A stretch of DNA of 64,000 nucleotides from Thermonema lapsum (GTDB lineage: Bacteria; Bacteroidota; Bacteroidia; Cytophagales; Thermonemataceae): contig NZ_JAASRN010000001.1 of the NCBI RefSeq assembly GCF_011761635.1, forward strand, positions 827,846 through 891,845, written 5' to 3'. This document shows, in pieces, positions 1 to 8,838 of the stretch. Positions within the stretch are counted from its first letter, which is position 1. Each line of letters begins with the position of its first letter. The position numbers were made by a program, and so were the translations under genes. Under the pieces are notes generated by a model. That model did no database searches and was not told where the DNA came from. It saw only the letters and a program-made list of their open reading frames with translations.

Positions 1-60
1 CAAGCTTTTGTCATACTGCTTACTTCGTGGGCATTCAAAGCCTTCGAAAAATTAACCTGA
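1..60 (+). other. Possible 3' end of an upstream gene
   Basis: The first reading frame is open from base 1 to a TGA at 58-60 and would give a 19-residue tail ending in AFEKLT. It could be the C-terminus of a gene that begins before the window. Two other frames are also open over this short span, so this is only a possibility. The rest of the gap to base 115 is AT-rich and shows nothing else I recognise. Confidence 0.2.
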
Positions 61-115
61 TGATTACGATACTGCTTATGTCTTTAAACTTACAAAAAAC
101 AAAACACCATAAAGT

Positions 116-658
116 ATGTTTCAATTCGACCCCAGTAAACACTATCCCAAGTTGATGGATTCACCGGCTATCATACGTTTTCAGGACTGCGACCCGCTCA
201 AGCATCTCAACAACGCCAAATATTTTGATTATTACTTCAATGCACGAGAAGACCAAATCGTGCATTTCTACGGCATGACCTCATCGGATTTTTACAGGCG
301 CCACCATGCCACCTGGGTCATTTACAACCACAACATATCTTATGTGCGCTCGGCGTGGGTGGGCGAAATCGTGCATATCTTTTCGCACATCATTTACTAT
401 GATACCGACACCATCGTGACGGAATTTTTCATGACCGACTACGAGAAGAAAGAAATTAAGAACCTGCTGTGGACTACTTCGAAATACATAGACACACAAA
501 CGGGCAAACGCACCCCTCACCACGAAGAGGTGCTTCGCTTCTTGGAACAAGTACATGACCCGGTCGAGGGTTTTCCGCAGATTACCCACCGTGAGCGCAT
601 CAAACAGCTCAAAGCGTGGCTTCTTGAACAAGGCGCATCACAAGCCAGCAAGCAATAG
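116..658 (+). CDS. Hotdog-fold acyl-CoA thioesterase (4HBT family)
   Basis: This 180-residue cytoplasmic protein is predicted to hydrolyse acyl-CoA thioesters. Residues about 20-45 carry the 4-hydroxybenzoyl-CoA thioesterase signature: RFQDCDPLKHLNN followed by YFDYYFNARED. That places the acidic/Asn active-site region and the long hotdog helix in the expected order. The protein is longer than the usual 130-150 residues because of a C-terminal extension rich in Arg, Lys and Gln. The last 21 bp overlap the 3' end of the convergent alanine dehydrogenase gene. Substrate is unknown. The family call rests on the N-terminal motif and overall length. Confidence 0.8.
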   Translation: MFQFDPSKHYPKLMDSPAIIRFQDCDPLKHLNNAKYFDYYFNAREDQIVHFYGMTSSDFYRRHHATWVIYNHNISYVRSAWVGEIVHIFSHIIYYDTDTIVTEFFMTDYEKKEIKNLLWTTSKYIDTQTGKRTPHHEEVLRFLEQVHDPVEGFPQITHRERIKQLKAWLLEQGASQASKQ

Positions 659-1864
659 GCTGATGTCGCTATATTGCATGCCTAATTTTTTGGCTACGCC
701 AGCATTGGTAAGCTTGCCTCGGAAAGCATAGGCTCCTTTCATGAACCAAGGGTTGCGCTGCATCATCTTTTCTACCCCTCCACTTTCGCCTATTTCCAAA
801 ATCCAAGGCGTAAAAATGTTGCTTAGAGCAATGCTGGAGGTGTGGGCTACACGCGACGCGATGTTGGGCACGCAATAATGAATCACATCGTATTTTTTAA
901 AGACGGGCTTGCGGTGAGTACGCAGTTCCGAAGTCTCGAAAACGCCCCCTTGGTCTATGCTTACATCTATAATCACGGAATTGGGTTTCATAGCACGCAC
1001 CATGTCTTCGGTTACGATGCAGGGGGGACGCCCTTCTTGGGCACGTACCGCACCAATGGCTACATCGGCTTCGCTCAGGGCTTCGCGCAGCAGCAGGGTA
1101 TTCAGGGTAGAGGTATATACATGTTGCCCCAGAGCGTATTTGAGGCGGCGCAGCTTGTAAATATTGTTATCGAAGATTTTCACTTCTGCCCCCAAGCCTA
1201 AAGCCGCGCGAGCGGCATATTCGGCTACGGTGCCCGCTCCAATGATGACTACTTTGGTAGGCGGCACGCCTGTGATGCCTCCCAAAATGATACCCCGCCC
1301 TTCGTTCATGGTATTGAGGTATTCGGAAGCAATCAACAGCACGGTACTGCCGGCAATTTCACTCATGGCGCGCACTACTGGCATATTGCCAGTTTTGTCT
1401 TCTATAAACTCAAAAGCAAAGCAGGTAAGGCGCTTTTGATTCACCGCCTGTATGTATTCGGCAGTGAGCTTAGCCATGGGCAGCGCCGACACCAAAGTAT
1501 GATGCGGCTTCATAAGCTCCAACTCCTCGAAGGTAGGTGGCTCTACTTTCAAAACAAAATTGGCTTCAAATACCTTTTCGCGGCTATATTCAATTTGTGC
1601 TCCAGCTTCGGAATATTCACGGTCAGAGAAGTGCGCTGCATCGCCGGCACCAGCCTCCACTATCACTTCATGCCCGTTGGCAACGAGCACGGCTACGGCA
1701 TCTGGAGTAATAGGCACCCTGTTTTCGAAAGTAGCCAACTCTTTGGGAATGCCTATCACCAAATGGTTCTCTTTGTTTTTCAGAAGAGCCGGCTGCTCTT
1801 GGGGGTACAACAAAGACTCTTTTGCCAATTCTTCAAAACCGCTGGCTCCCGATTGCTTACTCAT
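638..1864 (-). CDS. ald: Alanine dehydrogenase / PntA-like
   Basis: The protein should interconvert L-alanine and pyruvate plus ammonia using NAD. At 408 residues it has the AlaDH/PNT N-terminal domain (IGIPKELATFENRVPITPD, typical family start) and a Rossmann domain with the dinucleotide motif VVIIGAGTVAEYAA near residues 204-217. An N-terminal extension of about 35 residues precedes the canonical start, longer than classical Ald. The start codon lies inside the 3' end of tsaE (8-bp overlap), so the two genes are probably cotranscribed, tsaE first. A role as a transhydrogenase alpha subunit is less likely because no pntB is adjacent. Confidence 0.88.
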   Translation of the reverse strand: MSKQSGASGFEELAKESLLYPQEQPALLKNKENHLVIGIPKELATFENRVPITPDAVAVLVANGHEVIVEAGAGDAAHFSDREYSEAGAQIEYSREKVFEANFVLKVEPPTFEELELMKPHHTLVSALPMAKLTAEYIQAVNQKRLTCFAFEFIEDKTGNMPVVRAMSEIAGSTVLLIASEYLNTMNEGRGIILGGITGVPPTKVVIIGAGTVAEYAARAALGLGAEVKIFDNNIYKLRRLKYALGQHVYTSTLNTLLLREALSEADVAIGAVRAQEGRPPCIVTEDMVRAMKPNSVIIDVSIDQGGVFETSELRTHRKPVFKKYDVIHYCVPNIASRVAHTSSIALSNIFTPWILEIGESGGVEKMMQRNPWFMKGAYAFRGKLTNAGVAKKLGMQYSDISLLLAGL

Positions 1865-2285
1865 AGCGTTCTATTTCAAAGATACGTTCTTCGTTCTCCC
1901 GGCGACGAATGTGAATAGACAGACGAGGTACAGGCAAATAGGGTTCTATACAGCTTGCCCACTCTATCCAACACCGGGCGCCGGAATAAAAATATTCTTC
2001 TACCCCTATATCGAGGGCTTCTTCCGGTGTATTGATGCGATAAAAATCGAAATGATAAACAGGTGCCCCGCTGGGCAAGCGGTACTCGTTCACCAAACTG
2101 AAAGTGGGACTCTGAATAGCCTCTGCAATGCCTAAGTGCTTACCTGCTGCCTGCAAAAAGGTGGTTTTTCCTGCCCCTAAGTCCCCATCCAATGCCCACA
2201 CAACTATCCCTTCCGATATATCGAACACCTGCTCTACCACGTGCGGCAAGTCTTTCAAAGATGTACAACTTATTTGAATAGCCAT
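1857..2285 (-). CDS. tsaE: tRNA threonylcarbamoyladenosine biosynthesis ATPase TsaE
   Basis: TsaE is the ATPase that works with TsaB and TsaD to make t6A37 in tRNAs decoding ANN codons. The 142-residue protein has the P-loop GDLGAGKTTF and then the family stretch SPTFSLVNEY, followed by the HFDFYR segment. I chose the ATG at 2285 (MAIQISC) because the upstream in-frame ATG would add only seven weakly conserved residues. The gene overlaps ald by 8 bp on the same strand, which suggests translational coupling. Confidence 0.9.
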   Translation of the reverse strand: MAIQISCTSLKDLPHVVEQVFDISEGIVVWALDGDLGAGKTTFLQAAGKHLGIAEAIQSPTFSLVNEYRLPSGAPVYHFDFYRINTPEEALDIGVEEYFYSGARCWIEWASCIEPYLPVPRLSIHIRRRENEERIFEIERYE

Positions 2286-2353
2286 GTACAAAAATTCGAT
2301 TAGCACAAATTTAAAAAAAAGAGCAGAACCACAAGCTTTTGCTTCGAGATGGC

Positions 2354-3880
2354 TTAGAAAATATCGCTGCCATCTTCATCCCCTTCATCTGGGGCTACTC
2401 CGCCCAACATGCCGCTCAATATATCTTGGAATTGATGAGTAGCATTCAGCTGCTTACGGCTAATTTGGGAATATTCAGCCAAGCCATGCAACAAAAATTC
2501 CATCATGAGCAGTTGCTCTTCTGCAGAGAGCCCCTTATGAAATATCTCCACGGCTTTTTTCAAACCGGCGACTGCGCTCAGTTTTTCTTGATATTGCCGG
2601 TCGCTTTCTTCTGCACTCAACTCAAGGTCATTTTTTGAAAACCACTCCAACACCGGCGCGTAGGGATTGGGCATTTTTTCTTTTTTTATCTGCTCCGGCT
2701 CGGGGAAGAGCTCACGGAACAAGCTGCGAATGGCACGCCCTATCAAATGACGGGCTACACTCCCGGCACCTTCTTGCTCTCCTTCATACACCAATTCTAT
2801 TTTTCCAGTAATTGCTGGAACGATGTTCCACAAATCGGCAACGCGCGCTATGGTATGCGCCTGATTGCACAACAAGCAACGACGCTCTGCCGAACTGACC
2901 ATGTGCTCATATGCCGAGATGGTCAAGCGCGCCGACACACCGCTTTTGGCGTCTACATATTCGCTTTGACGGGCTTCGAAGGCTACTTGCTCCACTAAAT
3001 CACGCAACAATTCGGGCACGGTTACTTTCTCTTTCTGCTCTTGGCTCAAATGCACTTCTTGTGCTGTAATCTTCTTGGCTATGTCGCGGCTGCGGGGGTA
3101 GTGCGTCAATATTTGACTATCGATGCGGTCTTTCAAGGGTGTGATGATGCTGCCCCGGTTGGTGTAGTCTTCCGGATTGGCAGTAAAAACAAACTGAATA
3201 TCTAAGGGTAAACGCATTTTGAAACCGCGAATTTGAATGTCGCCCTCCTGCAAGATATTGAACAAAGCCACCTGTATGCGAGCCTGCAAATCGGGCAACT
3301 CATTCATCACGAAGATGCAACGATGCGAACGGGGTATCAAACCGAAATGAATGACGCGCTCGTCGGCATAAGACAGCTTCATAGCCGCCGCCTTGATGGG
3401 GTCAATGTCGCCAATCAAATCGGCTACCGACACATCGGGGGTCGCCAGTTTTTCGGTATAGCGCGCTTCGCGAGGCAGCCACTCTATGGGGGTATCGTCG
3501 CCCAGCTTTTGCAGCTGTTCGCGTGCATAAAAAGAAAGTGGCTGCAAAGGGTCGTCGTTGATTTCGCTGCCGGCAATGACAGGAATCACTTCATCGAGCA
3601 AGCCCACCATCAGGCGGGCAATGCGTGTTTTGGCTTGCCCTCTCAGCCCCAGCAGGTTGATGTGATGTCTTGCTAAAATAGCACGCTCTATATCGGGTAT
3701 TACGGTTTGGTCATACCCCCAGATACCATGAAAAACAGGGCGTTTTTCAGCACGCGCCCGGATAAGATTACGCCTCAATTCATCTTTGATGCTTTCCGGC
3801 TGATAGCCAACGGCTTTCAGCTCTTTGAGTGTGCGTATTTTTAGCTTTTCGGCAGTCGTTAGCTTGTAATATTCAGACAT
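2354..3880 (-). CDS. ChlI/MoxR-like AAA+ ATPase
   Basis: This 508-residue AAA+ ATPase resembles the magnesium-chelatase ChlI subfamily. The N-terminus holds an atypical Walker A, GLRGQAKT near residues 97-104, where the last Gly before Lys is Ala. Further on are a Walker B-like FVMNELPDL, a sensor region VFTANPEDYTNRG and an arginine-rich stretch at the lid. The C-terminal third is helical. Relatives usually work with a VWA-domain partner, but no such gene is adjacent. The gene ends 68 bp before tsaE begins on the same strand, so it may head the tsaE-ald transcript. The exact process is not known. Confidence 0.75.
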   Translation of the reverse strand: MSEYYKLTTAEKLKIRTLKELKAVGYQPESIKDELRRNLIRARAEKRPVFHGIWGYDQTVIPDIERAILARHHINLLGLRGQAKTRIARLMVGLLDEVIPVIAGSEINDDPLQPLSFYAREQLQKLGDDTPIEWLPREARYTEKLATPDVSVADLIGDIDPIKAAAMKLSYADERVIHFGLIPRSHRCIFVMNELPDLQARIQVALFNILQEGDIQIRGFKMRLPLDIQFVFTANPEDYTNRGSIITPLKDRIDSQILTHYPRSRDIAKKITAQEVHLSQEQKEKVTVPELLRDLVEQVAFEARQSEYVDAKSGVSARLTISAYEHMVSSAERRCLLCNQAHTIARVADLWNIVPAITGKIELVYEGEQEGAGSVARHLIGRAIRSLFRELFPEPEQIKKEKMPNPYAPVLEWFSKNDLELSAEESDRQYQEKLSAVAGLKKAVEIFHKGLSAEEQLLMMEFLLHGLAEYSQISRKQLNATHQFQDILSGMLGGVAPDEGDEDGSDIF

Positions 3881-4038
3881 ATGCTCATCGTTTTTTATGA
3901 AGATACTAAATTTAGCTTGGAAAAAAAGACATTAAAACAAACCAAACGGGAAGTAAAAAGGTTTTTGAAAGGAACACTCGGCTTGGTGCGATTCTTGAGG
4001 CATCTGTAAAAAAGCACGAAGCCTCTCAGCTCCAATGC

Positions 4039-4239
4039 TTGACAAACCTAACCTCAAGGCTTATGGAAATGGTGCACAAAGAACAGCTCATGGAAAAGCG
4101 GATGCGACTGCTGGAATTACTGCGTACACGCCAGCTACCGCCAGAAACCGAGCAGCTGGTGCGGCAAGACCTGCGCGACGTAGAGCGCGAGCTCCTGCAA
4201 ATGCAGGAAAACAACTCCACACAAAATACAAAACTTTAG
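4039..4239 (+). CDS. Small leucine/glutamate-rich predicted coiled-coil protein
   Basis: I do not recognise this 66-residue frame, but its composition looks coding. It is rich in Leu, Glu, Arg and Met with heptad-like spacing (MRLLELLRTRQ, DLRDVERELLQM) and would form a helical hairpin. The listed start is a TTG. An ATG at 4063 would give 58 residues and is equally plausible. It lies just ahead of the rpsT promoter on the same strand. An overlapping frame on the same strand is Ala/Arg-rich and runs into rpsT, so I prefer this one. No function is proposed. Confidence 0.4.
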   Translation: MTNLTSRLMEMVHKEQLMEKRMRLLELLRTRQLPPETEQLVRQDLRDVERELLQMQENNSTQNTKL

Positions 4240-4247
4240 GGATGAAG

Positions 4248-4279
4248 TTTGTAAAATCAAATCGTGTCTTATATATTTG
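4248..4279 (+). promoter_or_regulatory. Bacteroidota-type promoter for rpsT
   Basis: TTTG at 4248-4251 is followed, after exactly 20 bp, by TATATTTG at 4272-4279. This matches the Bacteroidota primary sigma consensus (-33 TTTG, -7 TAnnTTTG). The rpsT start codon is 32 bp downstream. Confidence 0.75.
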
Positions 4280-4311
4280 CGTCCCTAAGAGATTAACCGA
4301 AAATAAGAACA

Positions 4312-4566
4312 ATGGCAAATCTGAAGTCAGCAAAAAAGAGAATGCGTCAAGCTGAGAAGCGTCGCTTGCATAATCGTTACTATAAAAAAACAACCAAAAC
4401 GTTCATGAAGCGACTCTTCGCCACGACTGACAAGACCGAAGCGCAAGAGCTGTTGAAGAAAGTGAGCTCTATGCTGGACAAACTTGCAAAGCGCAATATC
4501 ATCCACAAAAACAAAGCTGCGCGCCATAAGTCGCAATTATACAAACACGTCAACAGCTTGGCGTAA
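4312..4566 (+). CDS. rpsT: 30S ribosomal protein S20
   Basis: S20 binds 16S rRNA in the small subunit. The 84-residue, very basic protein starts MANLKSAKKRMRQAEK and has the family's helical composition with a conserved IIHKNKAARHKS segment near the C-terminus. Length is typical. It has its own promoter at 4248-4279 and its own terminator at 4603-4630, so it is probably monocistronic. Confidence 0.97.
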   Translation: MANLKSAKKRMRQAEKRRLHNRYYKKTTKTFMKRLFATTDKTEAQELLKKVSSMLDKLAKRNIIHKNKAARHKSQLYKHVNSLA

Positions 4567-4602
4567 GCAAACGGCACAGGAAGACATTTTATTGATAGCC
4601 GG

Positions 4603-4630
4603 GCGAGTGATGCTCTTCACTCGCTTTTTT
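4603..4630 (+). terminator. Intrinsic terminator of rpsT
   Basis: A perfect 8-bp stem GCGAGTGA (4603-4610) and TCACTCGC (4617-4624) closes a 6-base loop and is followed at once by six T residues. Confidence 0.92.
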
Positions 4631-4723
4631 GTTTTTCTGTTGCAATAGCATCCGACCATTAGGCAAAGTGTCATTTTTTGCTTATCTTCTTCCATAAATG
4701 CTGCCCTCTAACCGCCCAAAAGT

Positions 4724-5425
4724 ATGGAAGAGAAAGCTGCCGTTTATCTGCGCATTCAAGACCTTGCTGCCGACGAGCGCCCCCGTGAAAAGATGCTTCA
4801 AAAAGGGAAAAATGCACTGAGCGATGCCGAGCTGCTGGCTATTCTCATTGGCTCAGGCACCCGTCGCAAAAGTGCCTTGGACTTGGCGCGCGAACTGCTT
4901 CAAAAAAACAACCACAGCCTGCTGCAGCTGGCAAGCAATGGCTTACAAGACCTGATGAAAACCAAAGGCATAGGCAAAGCCAAAGCCATCACAATTGCCG
5001 CCGCTCTTGAGCTGGCACGTCGCCTGAAAGCTGCCGCTCAAACCCAGCAAGCCATCACTTCGCCCAAGGATGCCTTTGCAATTTTCTATCCATATCTAGC
5101 GCATCTTAGCCACGAGGAATTTTGGATACTGCTTTTGAATCGCGCCAACAAGCCCATTTGTCCACCTATACAAATAAGCAAAGGGGGGATTAGCGGCACC
5201 ACTACTGACATACGCCTTATTTTCAAACACGCCATAGAGCACTTAGCCAATAGTTTGATTATAGCTCACAACCACCCAGCAGGAACCCCCAAACCCAGCG
5301 AAAGCGACAAAGAAATCACGCGGCGCATTGCCGATGCCGGTAAGTTACTTGACATCAAGCTGCTGGACCATTTGATTTTATTTGAAGAAAGCTACTACAG
5401 CTTCAGTGATGCAGGTTTATTATAG
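4724..5425 (+). CDS. radC: RadC family JAB/MPN+ domain protein
   Basis: This 233-residue protein has the N-terminal UPF0758/HhH segment (LSDAELLAILIGSGT, then a KGIGKAKA helix-hairpin-helix) and a C-terminal JAB domain. The zinc-binding JAMM motif is intact: HNHPAGTPKPSESD near residues 186-199. The older name links it to DNA repair, but biochemical function is unsettled. Relatives are often carried near mobile elements. None is visible next to this copy. Length is typical of the family. Confidence 0.92.
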   Translation: MEEKAAVYLRIQDLAADERPREKMLQKGKNALSDAELLAILIGSGTRRKSALDLARELLQKNNHSLLQLASNGLQDLMKTKGIGKAKAITIAAALELARRLKAAAQTQQAITSPKDAFAIFYPYLAHLSHEEFWILLLNRANKPICPPIQISKGGISGTTTDIRLIFKHAIEHLANSLIIAHNHPAGTPKPSESDKEITRRIADAGKLLDIKLLDHLILFEESYYSFSDAGLL

Positions 5426-5558
5426 CCATCGAGTACATTTGTTTGTTTTTTTGCAAAAAAAGCTTTTTTATTTTGATTTAAAACCAAAAAAGTATATTTT
5501 GTTTTGCAATCCACACATTCTGCATTTTATATTTTGTTCATCCAAACCCATAACATCT

Positions 5559-5969
5559 ATGCTGCGAAGTAAGCTTGTAACCGATTACATGACCCCACTC
5601 AGCCGTTTGATTGTTTTTTATCCGGAACAAAGCATATTGGAAGCCATCAGCCTGCTTATCAAACACAAAATATCGGGTGGTCCGGTAGTGAATAAATACA
5701 ACGAACTGATAGGCATGATTTCTGAAAAAGACTGCTTGCGTGTGTTGGTCGATAGCCTTTACAACGAAATGCCACCGGGCAAAGTAGAAGATTACATGAG
5801 CAAAAGCTTGGAAGTCGTTAGGTCTGACCAAAGCATACTGCAAGTGGCAGAGAAGTTTTTGGCTACCCCCTTCAAACGCTTCCCGGTAGTGGACCAAGAC
5901 GGCAACCTGCTGGGGCAAATCAGCCGCGCCGACGTTTTACGCGCCACCAACGATATACCCATGCATTAA
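5559..5969 (+). CDS. Two-CBS-domain protein
   Basis: The 136-residue protein consists of two CBS domains. The first follows VTDYMTPLSRLIVF and the second follows VEDYMSKSLEVV. Each ends in the usual hydrophobic-Gly-hydrophobic-(S/E) stretch (LIGMISEKD and LLGQISRADVL). Such stand-alone Bateman modules bind adenine nucleotides and regulate partners. I chose ATG 5559 because the frame upstream is low-complexity Phe/Lys-rich sequence from the AT-rich gap after radC. The stop codon TAA overlaps the stop of the convergent VOC gene. Confidence 0.87.
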   Translation: MLRSKLVTDYMTPLSRLIVFYPEQSILEAISLLIKHKISGGPVVNKYNELIGMISEKDCLRVLVDSLYNEMPPGKVEDYMSKSLEVVRSDQSILQVAEKFLATPFKRFPVVDQDGNLLGQISRADVLRATNDIPMH

Positions 5970-6676
5970 AGTACTTCCAAAGCGTAGGGGTAGTTTTCAG
6001 AAGGGAAACAAGTCCAAACCGAAGCCACAATGCTGCCTACGGGCATGCTGATGGCTACTTTCATAGGAAACACTCGGGCGGGGCGTTGGGTAGGAAACCA
6101 GTCTCGCCCTTTTTCTACTAAAATAAACAAACCGCAAGGGTCTCCCATGGCTGCAAAACGGCGCCCATCCCCCTCTGTATAGTAAAGTGGCAAACCTATT
6201 TCTTCTTGCATAGCCCGCCGGGCATCTAATACATTGTCAACTACCCACCCTATTTCCGACACCGAAAAGATATGCGAAACATCGAAAGGGGCATTCCGTT
6301 GTGTTTGTTTTAAATCGTGGCGAGCAATGAACTCTACGATATTGCCTGCCGGGTCGAAGAAATAAAAAGAATGAGCATTCCAGTTTTTGAAGTCATGAAT
6401 GACAATACCATTCCACTCGATAGGCTCAATGCCCTTGGCTTTTATCCATTTGAGCGCCTCTTCTATCTTGTTCTCTGCTATATTGAATGCAAAATGGTAG
6501 TAAGGCTGTCCTTGCGCTGCCTCCGAGAAAGTGAAGCGAGTGCCTTCAAGGGTAATCGTAAAAGAAGGCTGCCCTTGCCGTGAAGATTCGCCCACAGGCA
6601 AGCCCAGCACTGCAGCATAGAAATCATACAAATCATCTAAACAGTGGGTAGCTATCGCAAGACTTCTTATTTCCAT
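5966..6676 (-). CDS. VOC superfamily (glyoxalase/dioxygenase fold) protein
   Basis: The 236-residue protein carries a VOC domain at residues 1-120 with typical elements: the start RSLAIATHCLDDLYDFYAAVLG, the central HFAFNI and the metal-site region FFDPAGNIVEF. A second, more diverged half follows (SEIGWVVDNV, then FILVEKG). It may act as a lyase, dioxygenase or isomerase on a small molecule, but nothing in the context identifies the substrate. The start ATG at 6676 gives a complete first beta strand. Confidence 0.75.
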   Translation of the reverse strand: MEIRSLAIATHCLDDLYDFYAAVLGLPVGESSRQGQPSFTITLEGTRFTFSEAAQGQPYYHFAFNIAENKIEEALKWIKAKGIEPIEWNGIVIHDFKNWNAHSFYFFDPAGNIVEFIARHDLKQTQRNAPFDVSHIFSVSEIGWVVDNVLDARRAMQEEIGLPLYYTEGDGRRFAAMGDPCGLFILVEKGRDWFPTQRPARVFPMKVAISMPVGSIVASVWTCFPSENYPYALEVL

Positions 6677-6766
6677 GATACCAACGATTGTGTGAACCTA
6701 AAAACAGGCAGCTTGCTTTGACTTCCCGTAAAAGATAATAAAATTCAAGCTATTGCCTTTCTCTTT

Positions 6767-7984
6767 TTACAGGTTGTCCGGCAAACGCAAACGCAAAAAC
6801 ACAGCTGATGCCAAAGTAAGCCCTCCCACTACCCAAAAGGCAAGTTCAAGGCTCCAGCTGTCGGCAAGCCAGCCCGAAAGCAATGCCCCGCCTACATAGC
6901 CCAAATCACGCCACAGGCGATACACTCCTAAATAGCGGGCACGAGCATAAGCAGACACCACTCCGGCAATGGTTGCCAAAAAGGTAGGATAAACCATGGC
7001 AGTGCCTATACCAAGCCCCAACAATGCTATCACCAACAGAGGTGTGGACGCAGCCACAGTAAGCCCCAAGATAGATATTCCTTGCAAAAACATGCCGCCC
7101 CATAGCACCGGACGCTTGGGCAGATAGTCTGCCATAGGTCCAGTAAACAGCTGCCCAACGCCCCACACAGCCGGATAAAGCCCCACCAACAAACCAATAT
7201 CCTCTAAGCCCTCATAGCGCTGTGCCAACCACAAAGGCAGCAGCCCCCACAAAACACCATCGTTCAGGTTGTTGAAGAAACCACCTTGAACCACTGCCCC
7301 TACGATGCGTCTGCGTGTTTTTTCTTTCCATGGCAAAGACAGTGTTGCTGTGGCTTTTTCTTCCAGATGCACAAAAGCAGTAGTATCGCGCACCCCTATC
7401 CACGACAAGAACAAACCCATGCCTGTCAGCCCCAGCGTCAGCCAAAAAGTAGCCTCCCACCCATGTTGTTCTGCCACACGCGCGGCTACCCATGAAGCCA
7501 CCCCTACCGCCACGTAACCGGCAAACTCATTCAGCCCCATAGCCAAGCCCCGCTGCTTGTGCCCGGCAAGGTCTATCTTCATAATCACGGTGCTCGTCCA
7601 GGCAATCCCCTGACTCATCCCCAAAAAAAGATTGGCAAGCAGTACCCACTGCCACGAAGCAGCATACATAAGCAGCCATGGTATCGGTAGCGCCAGCCCC
7701 CAACCCAAAAGCAACAGAGGTTTGCGCCCATAGCGGTTGGCATTTTTGCCCATCCAGTAGTTAGTCATGGCTTTAGCAAAACCAAAAACGGCAATAAACA
7801 ACAACAAGGCAGTGTATGAAGCCACGCCCATGCGGGTTTGTGCCATCAACGGCAAAACCGAGCGTTCTACCCCCAATACAGCACCCACCAGCATATTTAC
7901 AAATACCAACAAAGCAAATTGTCGGGCATTTTGTTTCAAACCCAAATGCAACTCCCTTTTTCCTGACAAAGGCATTTTTTTCAT
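6767..7984 (-). CDS. MFS transporter
   Basis: This 405-residue protein has about twelve hydrophobic segments and the MFS loop 2-3 signature NRYGRKPLLLLGW. A weaker repeat sits in the second half (GPMADYLPKRPVLWG). I chose the ATG at 7984 because AAGGAG lies a few bases upstream. An upstream ATG would add eight residues. It should export or import small molecules through the inner membrane. The substrate cannot be read from sequence. The family resemblance is to drug or metabolite efflux carriers. Confidence 0.87.
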   Translation of the reverse strand: MKKMPLSGKRELHLGLKQNARQFALLVFVNMLVGAVLGVERSVLPLMAQTRMGVASYTALLLFIAVFGFAKAMTNYWMGKNANRYGRKPLLLLGWGLALPIPWLLMYAASWQWVLLANLFLGMSQGIAWTSTVIMKIDLAGHKQRGLAMGLNEFAGYVAVGVASWVAARVAEQHGWEATFWLTLGLTGMGLFLSWIGVRDTTAFVHLEEKATATLSLPWKEKTRRRIVGAVVQGGFFNNLNDGVLWGLLPLWLAQRYEGLEDIGLLVGLYPAVWGVGQLFTGPMADYLPKRPVLWGGMFLQGISILGLTVAASTPLLVIALLGLGIGTAMVYPTFLATIAGVVSAYARARYLGVYRLWRDLGYVGGALLSGWLADSWSLELAFWVVGGLTLASAVFLRLRLPDNL

Positions 7985-8159
7985 GCGAGCTCCTTTTTTA
8001 AAGAACAATAAACAACCTTTAAGTTTGGTCTATATATGAAGCAATTTTCATAACAAAAAATTCCACATAAGTAATCTACAAACAGACAATTCTTAGTAGC
8101 TTTGAGTAGTCAAGCCATGACAGGCTTACACTTTATGTAAAACCTAAAAAAATAGCCCT

Positions 8160-8666
8160 ATGACACGTCTTTTGCTTACCCTACTTTTATTGACTGCGTC
8201 GGCAAGTGTGCTGCATGCCCAACGTTACAAAGACCCCGTTTTGCGCCAATGTGCCGATATGGTACAAGACGACAGCAGCCGGGCTGTGCTGAATCGTTTG
8301 GGCACAGACTTCGAAATCAGCGCATGGGCGCATACGCTTTATAGAAAGTGTGAAGCAACGCTCGAGAAGAAAAACCCCAAGTATCTGCTCGACATTGCCC
8401 GTGCCGAGCAAACCGCGCGCGACCTGCTTTATATCGCCTCTCAATGCGAAGGCAATAAAACATGGCGCCAGCTGCGCCCCGACCTGCAAGCTATCCTATC
8501 TGTATATGAAGAGGTAGAAGTACAAGAAAATGTGAAAGAATCGCAAGCCGGCGGCTATGAAGGCTTGTTTGAAGAAGAAGAAAGCGAACAAGTTACTTTT
8601 AGCCTGAACAAGGTGCGAAAGCTGAAAAACAAATTCCTGTCTATCAGCAAGAAAAGCAAACCATAA
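8160..8666 (+). CDS. Secreted protein of unknown function
   Basis: I do not recognise this 168-residue protein. An N-terminal signal peptide is clear (MTRLLLTLLLLTASASVLHAQ, cleavage likely after HAQ), so the product should be periplasmic or surface-located. The mature part is helical and charged, contains three Cys residues and ends in an acidic patch (LFEEEESEQ) and a Lys-rich tail. A -7-like TAGCTTTG lies about 65 bp upstream. It is flanked by the MFS gene on the other strand and the tRNA pair downstream. Confidence 0.7.
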   Translation: MTRLLLTLLLLTASASVLHAQRYKDPVLRQCADMVQDDSSRAVLNRLGTDFEISAWAHTLYRKCEATLEKKNPKYLLDIARAEQTARDLLYIASQCEGNKTWRQLRPDLQAILSVYEEVEVQENVKESQAGGYEGLFEEEESEQVTFSLNKVRKLKNKFLSISKKSKP

Positions 8667-8686
8667 GAAAAAAAGTTGCTAAATTA

Positions 8687-8718
8687 TTTGGTGTATATCT
8701 CAAAAACCCCTACTTTTG
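8687..8718 (+). promoter_or_regulatory. Promoter of the tRNA-Gly/tRNA-Leu pair
   Basis: TTTG at 8687-8690 and TACTTTTG at 8711-8718 are separated by exactly 20 bp and match the Bacteroidota -33/-7 consensus. The mature tRNA-Gly begins 35 bp after the -7 box. Confidence 0.78.
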
Positions 8719-8752
8719 TATCGCTTTGTAAAACACAGGGGCGATACAAAAA

Positions 8753-8825
8753 GCGAAAGTAGCTCAGTTGGTAGAGCGCAACCTTGCCAAGGTTGAGGTC
8801 GCGGGTTCGAATCCCGTCTTTCGCT
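8753..8825 (+). tRNA. tRNA-Gly (GCC)
   Basis: A 73-nt cloverleaf. The acceptor GCGAAAG (8753-8759) pairs with CTTTCGC (8818-8824), with discriminator T. The anticodon stem CAACC/GGTTG holds the loop TTGCCAA, with anticodon GCC at 8786-8788. The T arm is GCGGG TTCGAAT CCCGT. No CCA is encoded. Confidence 0.97.
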
Positions 8826-8838
8826 CTTTTTCCATTTT

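Noticed and set aside
4035-4355. Ala/Arg-rich frame running from upstream into rpsT
   Set aside because: It overlaps the rpsT promoter and start in another frame and has a biased Ala/Arg composition. The overlapping Leu/Glu-rich frame is a better candidate.
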